A stretch of 9,836 nucleotides of DNA from an uncultured bacterium (GCA_900551965.1 URYF01000059.1:1-9836), one strand, 5' to 3'. Positions 1-5,719 are shown, counted from the first letter of the stretch. Notes: generated by a model not told the origin, from the sequence alone. Program-made: numbers and translations.

Positions 1-642
1 CCACTCGTGTTGGTCGGAAAAGTGGTTTAGCACAAGGTCAGCTTTTATATTGAAGCCCTTTTCTTTAGCTTCTTTTATGAATTTTTCAAATTGAGGTTTC
101 CCGCCCAAATCTTTTCTTACATTTTGAGGATTTTTAACATCAAATCCTGCATCTTCCATTGGAGAGTCCGCAAATGGAAGCATATAAATTGTAGTAACTC
201 CAAGTTTTTTTAAATAATCAAGCATATTGATTGTGTCTTTGAACTGATTAGGTTTTTCCGGAGTCACTGTACCAAACTGGTCTACATAGAACATATAGAT
301 TATTTCATCTTTGTACCAATCGTTAGCCCTGTTTAAATCCTCTTGTTTTAAGTTTTCAGGACGTTCAGCTTTTGCTTTTCTTGCAATTTCTGTTATTTTT
401 GCATAAATTTTATCTGTATTTTCTGCACCGTATATTTTTGTAATTTCCGCTTTTATTTCTTTTTCAAGTTTTGGTGAAATTATAGCATCTTCCATGTTTA
501 CAAAAACGCCTGTGTCAGAAGTTGAAACTACTTCCGGTAATGATGTTTTTGTTTCATTTATTGATGCCAGTGCAGGCATTACCGTCGTTGTATTTACAAA
601 CAGGCATAATAATGCCGATATAATAAGTTTTCTAGATAACAT
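1..642 (-). CDS. Secreted GH13 alpha-glucanase/trehalose synthase-like enzyme, N-terminal 214 residues (3' end off the window)
   Basis: Partial gene read leftward from ATG at 640-642 and open to base 1. Residues 1-26 form a signal peptide: basic start MLSRK, hydrophobic core, and an ALA|S cleavage site at 26/27. A Lys/Glu-rich helical stretch (about 50-100) precedes the start of a GH13 (alpha-amylase family) TIM barrel at WYKDEIIY (109-116). The barrel continues with LPFADSPMEDAGFDV (155-169) and conserved region I, DLVLNHFSDQHEW (202-214). The SP..D.G.D and LVLNH.SDQH.W patterns are close to what I recall of trehalose synthase (TreS) and its GH13 relatives, which interconvert maltose and trehalose or transfer glucose. 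The catalytic Asp/Glu residues lie outside the window, so activity and specificity cannot be judged. TreS is normally cytoplasmic, so the signal peptide is unusual and an extracellular amylase is equally possible. The start lies 18 bp after the deaminase stop with a weak AAGGG site, so it is the third gene of the operon. Confidence 0.85.
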   Translation of the reverse strand, partial: MLSRKLIISALLCLFVNTTTVMPALASINETKTSLPEVVSTSDTGVFVNMEDAIISPKLEKEIKAEITKIYGAENTDKIYAKITEIARKAKAERPENLKQEDLNRANDWYKDEIIYMFYVDQFGTVTPEKPNQFKDTINMLDYLKKLGVTTIYMLPFADSPMEDAGFDVKNPQNVRKDLGGKPQFEKFIKEAKEKGFNIKADLVLNHFSDQHEW

Positions 643-660
643 ATTTTAACCCTTCATTTT

Positions 661-1110
661 TTATCTTACAGCTTCAAGTTCTTTTCTTAGGTCTTCAACT
701 GAAACTCTTATAATTGGTGAACTTTCATCTTTTTTAAGCACACAATTTTTTATTCCTGCCTGCACAATAAACCTTTTACAAAGAATACAAATAAAATTGT
801 GTCCCCAAATGTATATCGTTGCATCTTTGCATCTGTCTTGTCCGGCTTGAATTATGGCATTTTGTTCTGCATGGATAGAACGGCAGGTTTCGTATTGTGT
901 GCCTGATGGAATATTATTTTTTATTCTGTAGCATTCTCCGCGTTCAGCACATGATTCAACCTTTGACGGGGTTCCGTTGTAGCCGGTTGCTTTAATTTTT
1001 TTATCTTCACCTACTATTACGGCGCCAACTTGTGCTCTTATACAATTGGAACGTGTTGCGCAAGTTTTTGCCAGGTCCAAAAAATATTCATCCCATGGTT
1101 TTATTTCCAT
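661..1110 (-). CDS. dCMP deaminase / ComEB-type cytidine-deaminase-superfamily protein
   Basis: A complete 149-aa protein, normal length for the single-domain dCMP/ComEB deaminases. These zinc enzymes deaminate dCMP to dUMP, feeding thymidylate synthesis in the cytosol. Residues seen: an N-terminal WDEYFLDLAKTCATRS helix (6-21), QVGAVIV strand (27-33), GYNGTP loop (43-48), and a Cys-rich insert (C54, C60) of the kind that binds a second, structural zinc in dCMP deaminases. The catalytic motif is HAE (H80, E82), where E82 is the proton shuttle. The second zinc half-site is C108-x2-C111. The usual proline before the first cysteine (PCxxC) is replaced by Ile107, a mild deviation. A very strong ribosome site, GAGGTGGGAT, sits 1-10 bases upstream of the start. 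The gene follows the purH-like gene by 17 bp and precedes the GH13 gene by 18 bp, so all three are probably co-transcribed. A deaminase acting on another nucleotide or base cannot be excluded. Confidence 0.88.
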   Translation of the reverse strand: MEIKPWDEYFLDLAKTCATRSNCIRAQVGAVIVGEDKKIKATGYNGTPSKVESCAERGECYRIKNNIPSGTQYETCRSIHAEQNAIIQAGQDRCKDATIYIWGHNFICILCKRFIVQAGIKNCVLKKDESSPIIRVSVEDLRKELEAVR

Positions 1111-1127
1111 ATCCCACCTCAGTTTTA

Positions 1128-2060
1128 TTAGTATTTATTATTTCGTATCCCTGTTGTTATTATTGCAATATTGTATTTGTCTGCAAGTTTTGCAATTTTG
1201 CTTGAATTAGCGCCGTCACCGGCTTCTATAATTAACCCGATTCTTCCTTGAATTGCAGCATTGATGGTTTCTTCGTTTTCAATAACTCCGTCAACTGCCA
1301 TTACTGCATCTTTTGAAGCTTCGCAAGCGTAATCCATTGCAATTTCTGCACTCTCAACCCCGTTAGTATGTCCTTGGATTATAGCTTTTGTTGCAAGGTC
1401 TTTTGCTATAATTGCAGATTTGCTTTGGGTGTATTTTGAAATCTTCCATGCAAAAATTGCGTCTTCGGCTTGCTGTTGGGTTGGTTTAGTTTTTCCTGCA
1501 ATTTTAAAGTTAGATTTAGTAAGTTTGCAGTTGTTTCTTTCTTGTATCAGGTAACCAAAAGGAGTAAGTTTTATATCTTTGGCATTAAACCCCAATAGCT
1601 CCTGTAACGGGCTTTTTATTTGTAATACATTTATACTTGATTTTTGAAGCTGGTCTATGGCTCCTTTTGTATATTTTGGAGCTATAATGTTTCGTATTTT
1701 CATTGAGGTTAGAATTTTGGCACAATCCTCGGTTACTTCTTTTGAAAATCCTATTGTCCCCCCGGTAATTGACAGTGGATCGCAATCTGCGAGTTTTTCA
1801 AAAGCGTTTTCTACAGAGCTGCCAAGTGCTGCTGCGCATAATTTGTTTTCTTTTGAAATAGCTGCCGTGTTGACGTCAAAAAATTCAGCTAAAATTTCTA
1901 AAACTTTTGACAAATTCAAATAATCAATATATTCAAGCGTATCATTATCTGTTAAAATCTCGTATTCTATAGCGTTTTCAACAGGCGAAATTGCTGCAGA
2001 TTGGTGAATGTTTTCTCCATACGGAAGTTGTGTAAAATTACTTATTTCAATAGTTTTCAT
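1128..2060 (-). CDS. Stand-alone degenerate AICAR transformylase (PurH C-terminal domain)-like protein
   Basis: A 310-aa protein matching only the C-terminal half of bifunctional PurH (about 510 aa), which formylates AICAR in purine synthesis. The IMP cyclohydrolase half is absent, and the region upstream is a promoter, so this is not a visible frameshift remnant. Family signatures: PYGENIHQSAA (13-23), DPLSITGGTIGFSKEV (94-109), PTQQQAEDAIFAWKISKY (193-210), and a C-terminal IIEAGDG..SSKIAKLADKYNIAIITTGIR. Against E. coli PurH as I remember it, the stretch from K70 aligns without gaps for about 40 residues, but the catalytic Lys-His pair (KHANPCG) reads K70-E71 with NKLCA. The active-site Asn of the KSN/QSN loop is Lys214, and the GQxSR substrate loop reads HTNG. 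The protein is therefore probably not a working transformylase. It may be a neofunctionalised or regulatory paralog, with a genuine purH elsewhere. Start chosen from SD GAGGG 5 bp upstream and a promoter just beyond. Confidence 0.85.
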   Translation of the reverse strand: MKTIEISNFTQLPYGENIHQSAAISPVENAIEYEILTDNDTLEYIDYLNLSKVLEILAEFFDVNTAAISKENKLCAAALGSSVENAFEKLADCDPLSITGGTIGFSKEVTEDCAKILTSMKIRNIIAPKYTKGAIDQLQKSSINVLQIKSPLQELLGFNAKDIKLTPFGYLIQERNNCKLTKSNFKIAGKTKPTQQQAEDAIFAWKISKYTQSKSAIIAKDLATKAIIQGHTNGVESAEIAMDYACEASKDAVMAVDGVIENEETINAAIQGRIGLIIEAGDGANSSKIAKLADKYNIAIITTGIRNNKY

Positions 2061-2083
2061 AATATCCCTCGCTTACGTTTTTG

Positions 2084-2112
2084 ATGGTAGCATAAACCAT
2101 GACTGCTATCAA
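2084..2112 (-). promoter_or_regulatory. Sigma70-type promoter of the purH-like operon
   Basis: Read on the minus strand, TTGATA (-35, 2107-2112) is followed after exactly 17 bp by TACCAT (-10, 2084-2089). A TG one base upstream makes it an extended -10. Predicted transcription starts near 2077, giving a leader of about 16 nt that contains the GAGGG ribosome site. No other strong promoter is seen before the downstream deaminase and GH13 genes, so this is the likely operon promoter. Confidence 0.65.
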
Positions 2113-2156
2113 GTTAATAAATCTTAAACCATTTGACCGAGATTAGTAAAATTTTC

Positions 2157-2185
2157 TTGATAAATTAGCATGTCTTTTATATAAT
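2157..2185 (+). promoter_or_regulatory. Near-consensus sigma70 promoter of the 224-aa protein gene
   Basis: TTGATA (-35, 2157-2162), a 17-bp spacer and a perfect TATAAT (-10, 2180-2185) form the best promoter in the window. Transcription would start near 2192. This matters for the start codon: the in-frame ATG at 2190 would lie at or upstream of the RNA start, so translation should begin at the ATG at 2220. It is divergent from the purH-like promoter, with about 45 bp between the two -35 elements. Confidence 0.78.
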
Positions 2186-2219
2186 TAAAATGTTTATAAC
2201 AATAATTTATGAGGAAAAG

Positions 2220-2894
2220 ATGGCTATAAATAACATGAATGACGGAGTAGGTAAAAAGATTGTTGAGGCTTTAAAAATGCAGACCGCAGAACATTCTGAG
2301 GGGGAAGTGTTTGTTAATGACTCAGAACCTGATATTATGGATGAAGTTGAATCTGCTCCGGCTGAAGCTGAAAATTCTGTTGAAGAAGTCCAAGATACAG
2401 GTAATTTATATACTCCTGAGTATCAAGAACCTGTCTATGAACAGCCATCTGAAATGCAGATGAAAATTCAGTCTCGGTTGCAATTTCAAGCTGCAACTCA
2501 AGCCGCTCCTCAATCATTTATTGATAACGCATTTAATCAAAGTTTAGTTCAAAATCTTGGTGCTACAGCATTTGTGGCTCAAGATGATTTTGATTATCCG
2601 CCTAATGTTGCAGTTTTAAAGCAGCTTATTGCAAAATTACCGTCAGGTGTTTCAAAGCAAACAGGTGCGCTTATTATTAAGCAGACAATGGAAGCCTTAG
2701 GAATATCCATGGGTGCAGTCTTGCAAGAAGCCAAAGCTGTTCAGGAAACTTTTTTAAATAATTCAAAAGAATGTCAAAGCAATATTGTAGAATACCGCAA
2801 GCAGATTACTGTTCTAGAGGCTAAAGCTCAACAGTTCCAAAGACAATCTGCAGTGATGAATGATATTATTAATTTATTCATTCAAACTAGATAA
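2220..2894 (+). CDS. Unrecognised 224-aa protein: acidic disordered N-terminus, helical/coiled-coil C-terminus
   Basis: I do not recognise a named family. The start at 2220 is preferred over the in-frame ATG at 2190, because GAGGAAAAG lies directly before it and the promoter at 2157-2185 places the RNA start near 2192. Residues 1-20 could form an amphipathic helix. Residues 21-80 are rich in Glu, Asp, Pro and Ser and probably disordered; 80-120 are Gln/Ala-rich. From about 128 (YPPNVAVLKQLIAKLPSGV) the protein becomes well-ordered helix: TGALIIKQTMEALGISMG (148-165), then a long coiled-coil-like helix (about 166-218) ending LFIQTR. There is no signal peptide or membrane segment, so it is probably cytoplasmic or an exported soluble protein. 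It is monocistronic and convergent with the 110-aa gene, with 4 bp between the stop codons. The long C-terminal helix suggests oligomerisation or a scaffold or adaptor role, which is inference. The sharp boundary between disordered and ordered halves suggests a conserved C-terminal domain. Confidence 0.8.
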   Translation: MAINNMNDGVGKKIVEALKMQTAEHSEGEVFVNDSEPDIMDEVESAPAEAENSVEEVQDTGNLYTPEYQEPVYEQPSEMQMKIQSRLQFQAATQAAPQSFIDNAFNQSLVQNLGATAFVAQDDFDYPPNVAVLKQLIAKLPSGVSKQTGALIIKQTMEALGISMGAVLQEAKAVQETFLNNSKECQSNIVEYRKQITVLEAKAQQFQRQSAVMNDIINLFIQTR

Positions 2895-2904
2895 CCTGTT
2901 ATCT
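2889..2904. repeat. 16-bp perfect dyad spanning two convergent stop codons
   Basis: The 7-bp arms AGATAAC and GTTATCT flank a 2-bp centre. The dyad contains the TAA of the plus-strand 224-aa gene (2892-2894) and the TAA of the minus-strand 110-aa gene (2899-2901). Both transcripts could form a short 6-bp hairpin here, but no T-run follows on either side, so it is not a standard intrinsic terminator. Confidence 0.6.
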
Positions 2905-3231
2905 GATGTTATAAGAGAATGAATTTTGAATACTTGCTTGAATCATTGAATCACAAGATTTGATTTCATCTGCACATTCTTGGATTTGCAGTTCAAGAGC
3001 TGCTTTTTGTCTGTCTAATTTCTCTTCTAATAATTTTAATTTATATTGTCGTTGTTGTAATTTTTTTGCGATAAGGCTGTCTGCTTCGTAATCTGTTCCA
3101 ACTTGCAAAAGGTTGTTTGTTGAGTTTTGAGCGGTCATTTTTGCTTGGGTTATTAATTGTAATTTCCATTCAGCGTTTGATTTCTGAAGCATCAGGTATC
3201 TTTTTCTGATTATTCCGATTAATAAACCCAT
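2899..3231 (-). CDS. Small coiled-coil protein, reduced version of the MGMAASQAR-type 350-aa protein
   Basis: A 110-aa basic, helical protein without signal peptide or clear membrane segment. Residues 1-41 align without gaps to residues 1-41 of the 350-aa protein at 4581-5633, with 13 identities. The shared pattern is MG, R9, L13, K17-[ST]-N19-x-E21-[YW], Q25-x-I27-x-Q29-A30-[RK], N36 and L41. Residues 50-105 form a Lys/Gln/Glu-rich coiled coil. The last part (DEIKSCDSMIQASIQNSF, 88-105) matches the end of the 350-aa protein in spacing: E, I, I and F at identical offsets, plus several conservative pairs. The 240-residue centre of the larger protein is missing. Two cysteines (C86, C93) lie in the coil. 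It is the second gene of a two-gene unit, 14 bp after the 90-aa gene, with an AGGCGG-type ribosome site. Function is unknown; a self-associating structural or adaptor protein is the natural inference. Confidence 0.75.
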   Translation of the reverse strand: MGLLIGIIRKRYLMLQKSNAEWKLQLITQAKMTAQNSTNNLLQVGTDYEADSLIAKKLQQRQYKLKLLEEKLDRQKAALELQIQECADEIKSCDSMIQASIQNSFSYNIR

Positions 3232-3245
3232 TTTACTTTCCGCCT

Positions 3246-3518
3246 TTACCTTTTTTGATCGAGGTTTGCACCTTTCAAGAAATTATGCTGGCTGTTTTCG
3301 GCTATCAGCTGTTCCATTTTATTGAGCTGGTGTCTGTGATAGTTCAGCCGGTACTGTGCCATTCTTAATTTCTTTTTCACTGTCAGAAAATCTTTTATTC
3401 CTTCTACTATTGAATTAACCGCTGATTGTATCGGGTTTTTTCTTATAAAATAGTTCTTTGTGTATATCAGGAAGTCTAAGATTCTTCTGATGTATAGTTC
3501 TAGAGTTTCTCGAAACAT
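3246..3518 (-). CDS. Unrecognised 90-aa basic helical protein
   Basis: A complete small gene with AAGGAT 5 bases before the ATG and its own promoter-like sequence about 100 bp upstream. The protein is strongly basic and predicted helical throughout. The N-terminus (MFRETLELYIRRILDFLIY, 1-19) is amphipathic with aromatic and aliphatic residues, suggesting peripheral membrane contact or helix packing rather than a true transmembrane segment. A second helix (about 31-48, ending DFLTVKKK) is followed by a His/Arg/Gln-rich coil (about 51-75) and a short charged tail. No cysteine is present, and no known family is recognised. It is followed 14 bp later by the 110-aa coiled-coil gene, so the two proteins are probably made together and may interact. 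It could be a chaperone-like or adaptor partner of the 110-aa protein; nothing in the sequence proves this. Confidence 0.7.
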   Translation of the reverse strand: MFRETLELYIRRILDFLIYTKNYFIRKNPIQSAVNSIVEGIKDFLTVKKKLRMAQYRLNYHRHQLNKMEQLIAENSQHNFLKGANLDQKR

Positions 3519-3552
3519 ATTGATCCTTACACTTTAGACCTACATATATTTA

Positions 3553-3613
3553 AAAACATTACGTGTTTTATAATTGATATTTTTTTTATATTTCTGTAAC
3601 ATTTCTTAATGTT
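3553..3613. repeat. Two short inverted repeats in the leader of the 90-aa gene
   Basis: Dyad one has arms AAAACA (3553-3558) and TGTTTT (3564-3569) with a 5-bp centre. Dyad two has arms AACATT (3598-3603) and AATGTT (3608-3613) with a 4-bp centre. Both lie between the candidate -10 element (3628-3633) and the start codon at 3518. They could be operators or leader hairpins. In such AT-rich DNA, 6-bp arms may also arise by chance. Confidence 0.35.
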
Positions 3614-3627
3614 GGTCTATTATTTAT

Positions 3628-3633
3628 ATTATA
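3628..3633 (-). promoter_or_regulatory. Candidate -10 element of the 90-aa/110-aa transcription unit
   Basis: Read on the minus strand this is a perfect TATAAT hexamer. No good -35 stands at 17 bp (ACAAAT); a better hexamer, TTTACA, lies 20 bp upstream, which is too far for a standard promoter. It lies after the terminator at 3678-3709, where a new promoter is needed. The leader would be about 100 nt. Confidence 0.4.
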
Positions 3634-3677
3634 CATAAATTATCGGCATAATTTGTAAAAACTTTAATATTTTCAAT

Positions 3678-3709
3678 AAAAAAGACGATAATTTATTATC
3701 GCCTTTTTT
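3678..3709 (-). terminator. Rho-independent terminator after the 350-aa/271-aa operon
   Basis: The minus-strand transcript reads six A's, GGCGATAA, loop TAAA, TTATCGTC, then six U's: an 8-bp stem with one G·U pair, extended by A-U pairs into the tract. It begins 19 bp after the stop codon of the 271-aa gene. The A-run on the other side makes it symmetrical, but no plus-strand gene ends here. Confidence 0.85.
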
Positions 3710-3728
3710 AATTTTCAGGGTTGACCTG

Positions 3729-4544
3729 TTATAAGTTTTGTATAGCTTTGCTGTCGCTGTCGATACCTTCTTTAAGCATTTTCTTCGCAACATCACCTTG
3801 GGTATCAAGCATTTTACATACGGTTTCAATATTTCGCACTTTTGTTGAGAGTATTGTGTCCGCGTTTGCTGTAATATTACCGGTAACATTTTGATAAGCT
3901 GCAAGGGCTGCAGATGATGTTCCTTGCATTAAGTTACCAAGAACTGTTGTCCCTGCACCATATACTCCCAGGTATGGAGAAACGGCTGTTAAAATCCCGC
4001 CAAACCCGGAAATACAGCTGGCAAATGGCATAACAATATTTGAAGCTATTTTTCCAAGCCCGGAACCTGTACCGATACCGTAGGCTGCAGCGCTTGTAAT
4101 ATCTGCAAGTCCGCTGACACTAGACGCGTATCCGGTTGCATAGCCGTTATCAGTGCCCCAGCCGTTCAAAATAGATGAGGCTCCGCCTGTGGATAGTCCG
4201 TAAATTGAACCTATTGAAGCTGCTCCGCTAGGAAATCCTGAGTAGTTATAAAGCGAATCTACACCGTATGATGAACCGGTGTTTGTTTTTGAGTAGTAAG
4301 ATGTCCCGGGGATATTCATTGTTTCGGAACTTCCAAAAATAGTTGCAAACGATGACGGAGCAATCAAGCTTGCCAGGTTATATAGCAGACCGCCCGCAGC
4401 TTCAAAGCCTGTACCTGTTCCGCTTCCTGATACTGTTAAGTCTCTCAATCGGTCATATGTTTCCCACATTTGGGCTTTTGCTTTTGAGCTTGCATCACCG
4501 AATCTGTTTGCTATTACTAAGTTACTATCATTTTTATAAGACAT
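3729..4544 (-). CDS. Unrecognised 271-aa Gly/Ser/Ala/Tyr-rich protein with hydrophobic stretches
   Basis: No named family recognised. Composition changes along the chain. Residues 1-36 are polar and helical (KAKAQMWETYDRLRDL, 21-36). Residues 37-160 are rich in Gly, Ser, Ala, Thr and Tyr with hydrophobic patches at 46-70. Residues 161-222 are a Gly/Ala-rich hydrophobic region (KIASNIVMPFASCISGFGG at 165-183, continuing to about 218) long enough for two membrane-inserting helices. Residues 223-271 return to a polar helix with conserved-looking charged residues. There is no classical signal peptide. Polar helical ends around a glycine-rich hydrophobic core would suit a secreted or membrane-inserting structural protein, but that is only a possibility. 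A GAGGTT ribosome site lies 3 bases before the ATG. The gene follows the 350-aa gene by 36 bp and ends before the terminator, so the two form an operon and their products may work together. Confidence 0.75.
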   Translation of the reverse strand: MSYKNDSNLVIANRFGDASSKAKAQMWETYDRLRDLTVSGSGTGTGFEAAGGLLYNLASLIAPSSFATIFGSSETMNIPGTSYYSKTNTGSSYGVDSLYNYSGFPSGAASIGSIYGLSTGGASSILNGWGTDNGYATGYASSVSGLADITSAAAYGIGTGSGLGKIASNIVMPFASCISGFGGILTAVSPYLGVYGAGTTVLGNLMQGTSSAALAAYQNVTGNITANADTILSTKVRNIETVCKMLDTQGDVAKKMLKEGIDSDSKAIQNL

Positions 4545-4580
4545 TTTAACCTCGTTATTTGTGTTTTTATTATTAATTTA

Positions 4581-5633
4581 CTAGCTTTCAAATGTTTTGA
4601 AGGTGCTTTCGATGTTTTTAGAAATAATTTTGTGAACGGCATCCATTTCTGTTTGTAGTGCGTTCTGTTCGGTATCAAGCGCTTTTAATCTTAATTCAAG
4701 GGTTCTGTCTTCTGTTTGAATTTGTTCTGTTTTTGCGTTGATATCTTGAACTTTTTTCTCATAAACCTGTTGTTCATAGTTGTATTGGTTCATTGCATCT
4801 GTGTAGGCATTGTTATCCGTTACACTTGCAGCATCTAAGCTATATACTACGCTTGAGCCTTCCAATTGCAGGGAAGTTGCCCTTCCGCTTGCATCATACT
4901 CTATGATACCGTATTTTGATAATTCTTTATTTGTTGTTTGGTAATCAGCATAGTATGAATGAAGTGCTAAGGTGGAGTCTTGTATGCTGGCTTCCAAACT
5001 GTCATTTATGCTTGATGTTTTTGATACGAAATTTACCTGGCTGCTGTTATCCGTCCACATATATATGTTATCAAGTGCGGATACATCTCCGTTGTTTTTG
5101 TAGTTTAACCAATCTTTAGCAATTTGTGTATCCGGCCAATCTGTAGCTATTTGGTCTAATTGTGCACTATATGTGCCCCATGTGCCGGTTTTGCTTGTAT
5201 CTGTCCTGTCAACAGTGTTTAGGCAGGATAGCTTTTTGGTACCAACCATGTAGTAAGGGTCGCCTTCGGTTGGAACTATGTATTGAACCTGGGGATTGGA
5301 GTTTGTGTTTCTGATACCTTTAAATTCTGAAACCTTTGTGTGATAGGTTATGTATGAATTGTACTGAATTCCGTTTTCGTCAGTATATTGAGCATCTTGA
5401 ATTTCTGAGATAGTTTGAGTTACATCTCCGCTATCAAATGTGTACTGCGTTTTAGTATAATCAGAAGTACTTGGAGCTGTTGGGACATCCATATTGTAAA
5501 GCTGGTTCCACAGTTCTGAACTTTGATTGGCAAGTGCTGTTCTTGCCTGGTTTATTTGTTGTCCTTCATATTCAACGTTTGTCTTTCTTGCGGCCAGGGA
5601 AATCCATCTTGCCTGTGAAGCTGCCATGCCCAT
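4581..5633 (-). CDS. MGMAASQAR-type 350-aa filament-like protein (helical termini, variable centre)
   Basis: The N-terminus MGMAASQARWISLAARKTN with EYEGQQINQARTALANQS (21-38) is a pattern I recall in many uncharacterised proteins of gut Gastranaerophilales and some other uncultured bacteria; I know no assigned function. Residues 1-45 are an amphipathic helical module. Residues 50-270 are a Thr/Ser/Asp/Tyr-rich, probably beta-rich centre (for example YGIIEYDASGRATSLQLEG, 241-259). Residues 275-345 are a long heptad-like coiled coil ending NIESTFKTFES. There is no signal peptide or membrane helix. Paired terminal helices around a variable middle are also the plan of flagellar rod, hook and filament proteins exported by type III machinery. 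That likeness is architectural, not a demonstrated homology. The ribosome site AGAAGGAGA is near-perfect but about 10 bp from the ATG. A second in-frame ATG lies two codons downstream. First gene of the operon with the 271-aa gene. Confidence 0.82.
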   Translation of the reverse strand: MGMAASQARWISLAARKTNVEYEGQQINQARTALANQSSELWNQLYNMDVPTAPSTSDYTKTQYTFDSGDVTQTISEIQDAQYTDENGIQYNSYITYHTKVSEFKGIRNTNSNPQVQYIVPTEGDPYYMVGTKKLSCLNTVDRTDTSKTGTWGTYSAQLDQIATDWPDTQIAKDWLNYKNNGDVSALDNIYMWTDNSSQVNFVSKTSSINDSLEASIQDSTLALHSYYADYQTTNKELSKYGIIEYDASGRATSLQLEGSSVVYSLDAASVTDNNAYTDAMNQYNYEQQVYEKKVQDINAKTEQIQTEDRTLELRLKALDTEQNALQTEMDAVHKIISKNIESTFKTFES

Positions 5634-5719
5634 ATTATACAGTCTCCTTCTGTAATGTGTTTTCTACCTTTTTTCTCTTTTTAATTATATTTTTTTATAA
5701 GTCAATATAACCTGTTTAA

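Noticed and set aside
1585..1785. 66-codon minus-strand open frame
   Set aside because: It lies inside the purH-like gene in another frame, is Arg/Lys/Asn-rich and has no ribosome site or family features.
1657..1923. 88-codon plus-strand open frame
   Set aside because: Antisense to the purH-like gene; its Phe/Ser-rich translation mirrors the codons of the real gene, and no promoter or ribosome site is seen.
2190..2219. Upstream in-frame ATG that would add ten residues to the 224-aa protein
   Set aside because: It lies at or before the predicted RNA start of the near-consensus promoter and has no ribosome site, while the ATG at 2220 follows GAGGAAAAG directly.
2335..2517. 60-codon minus-strand open frame
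   Set aside because: Antisense to the Glu/Gln-rich part of the 224-aa gene; no start signals.
3629..3904. 91-codon minus-strand open frame at the end of the 271-aa gene
   Set aside because: Overlaps the C-terminal coding part of the 271-aa gene out of frame and runs through the terminator hairpin at 3678-3709.
4343..5119. Plus-strand open frames at 4343-4549 and 4916-5119
   Set aside because: Antisense to the 271-aa and 350-aa genes, leucine- and cysteine-rich translations typical of shadow frames, no ribosome sites.
4581..5633. Calling the 350-aa protein flagellin, FlgK or a hook protein
   Set aside because: The architecture is similar, but the diagnostic flagellar N-terminal Asn-rich motif (NNIANA-type) is not present and the gene neighbours are not flagellar genes.
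5471..5710. 79-codon plus-strand open frame with a hydrophobic tail, possible small membrane protein
   Set aside because: Two thirds is antisense to the well-supported start of the 350-aa gene and the tail comes from T-rich intergenic DNA; no promoter or ribosome site.
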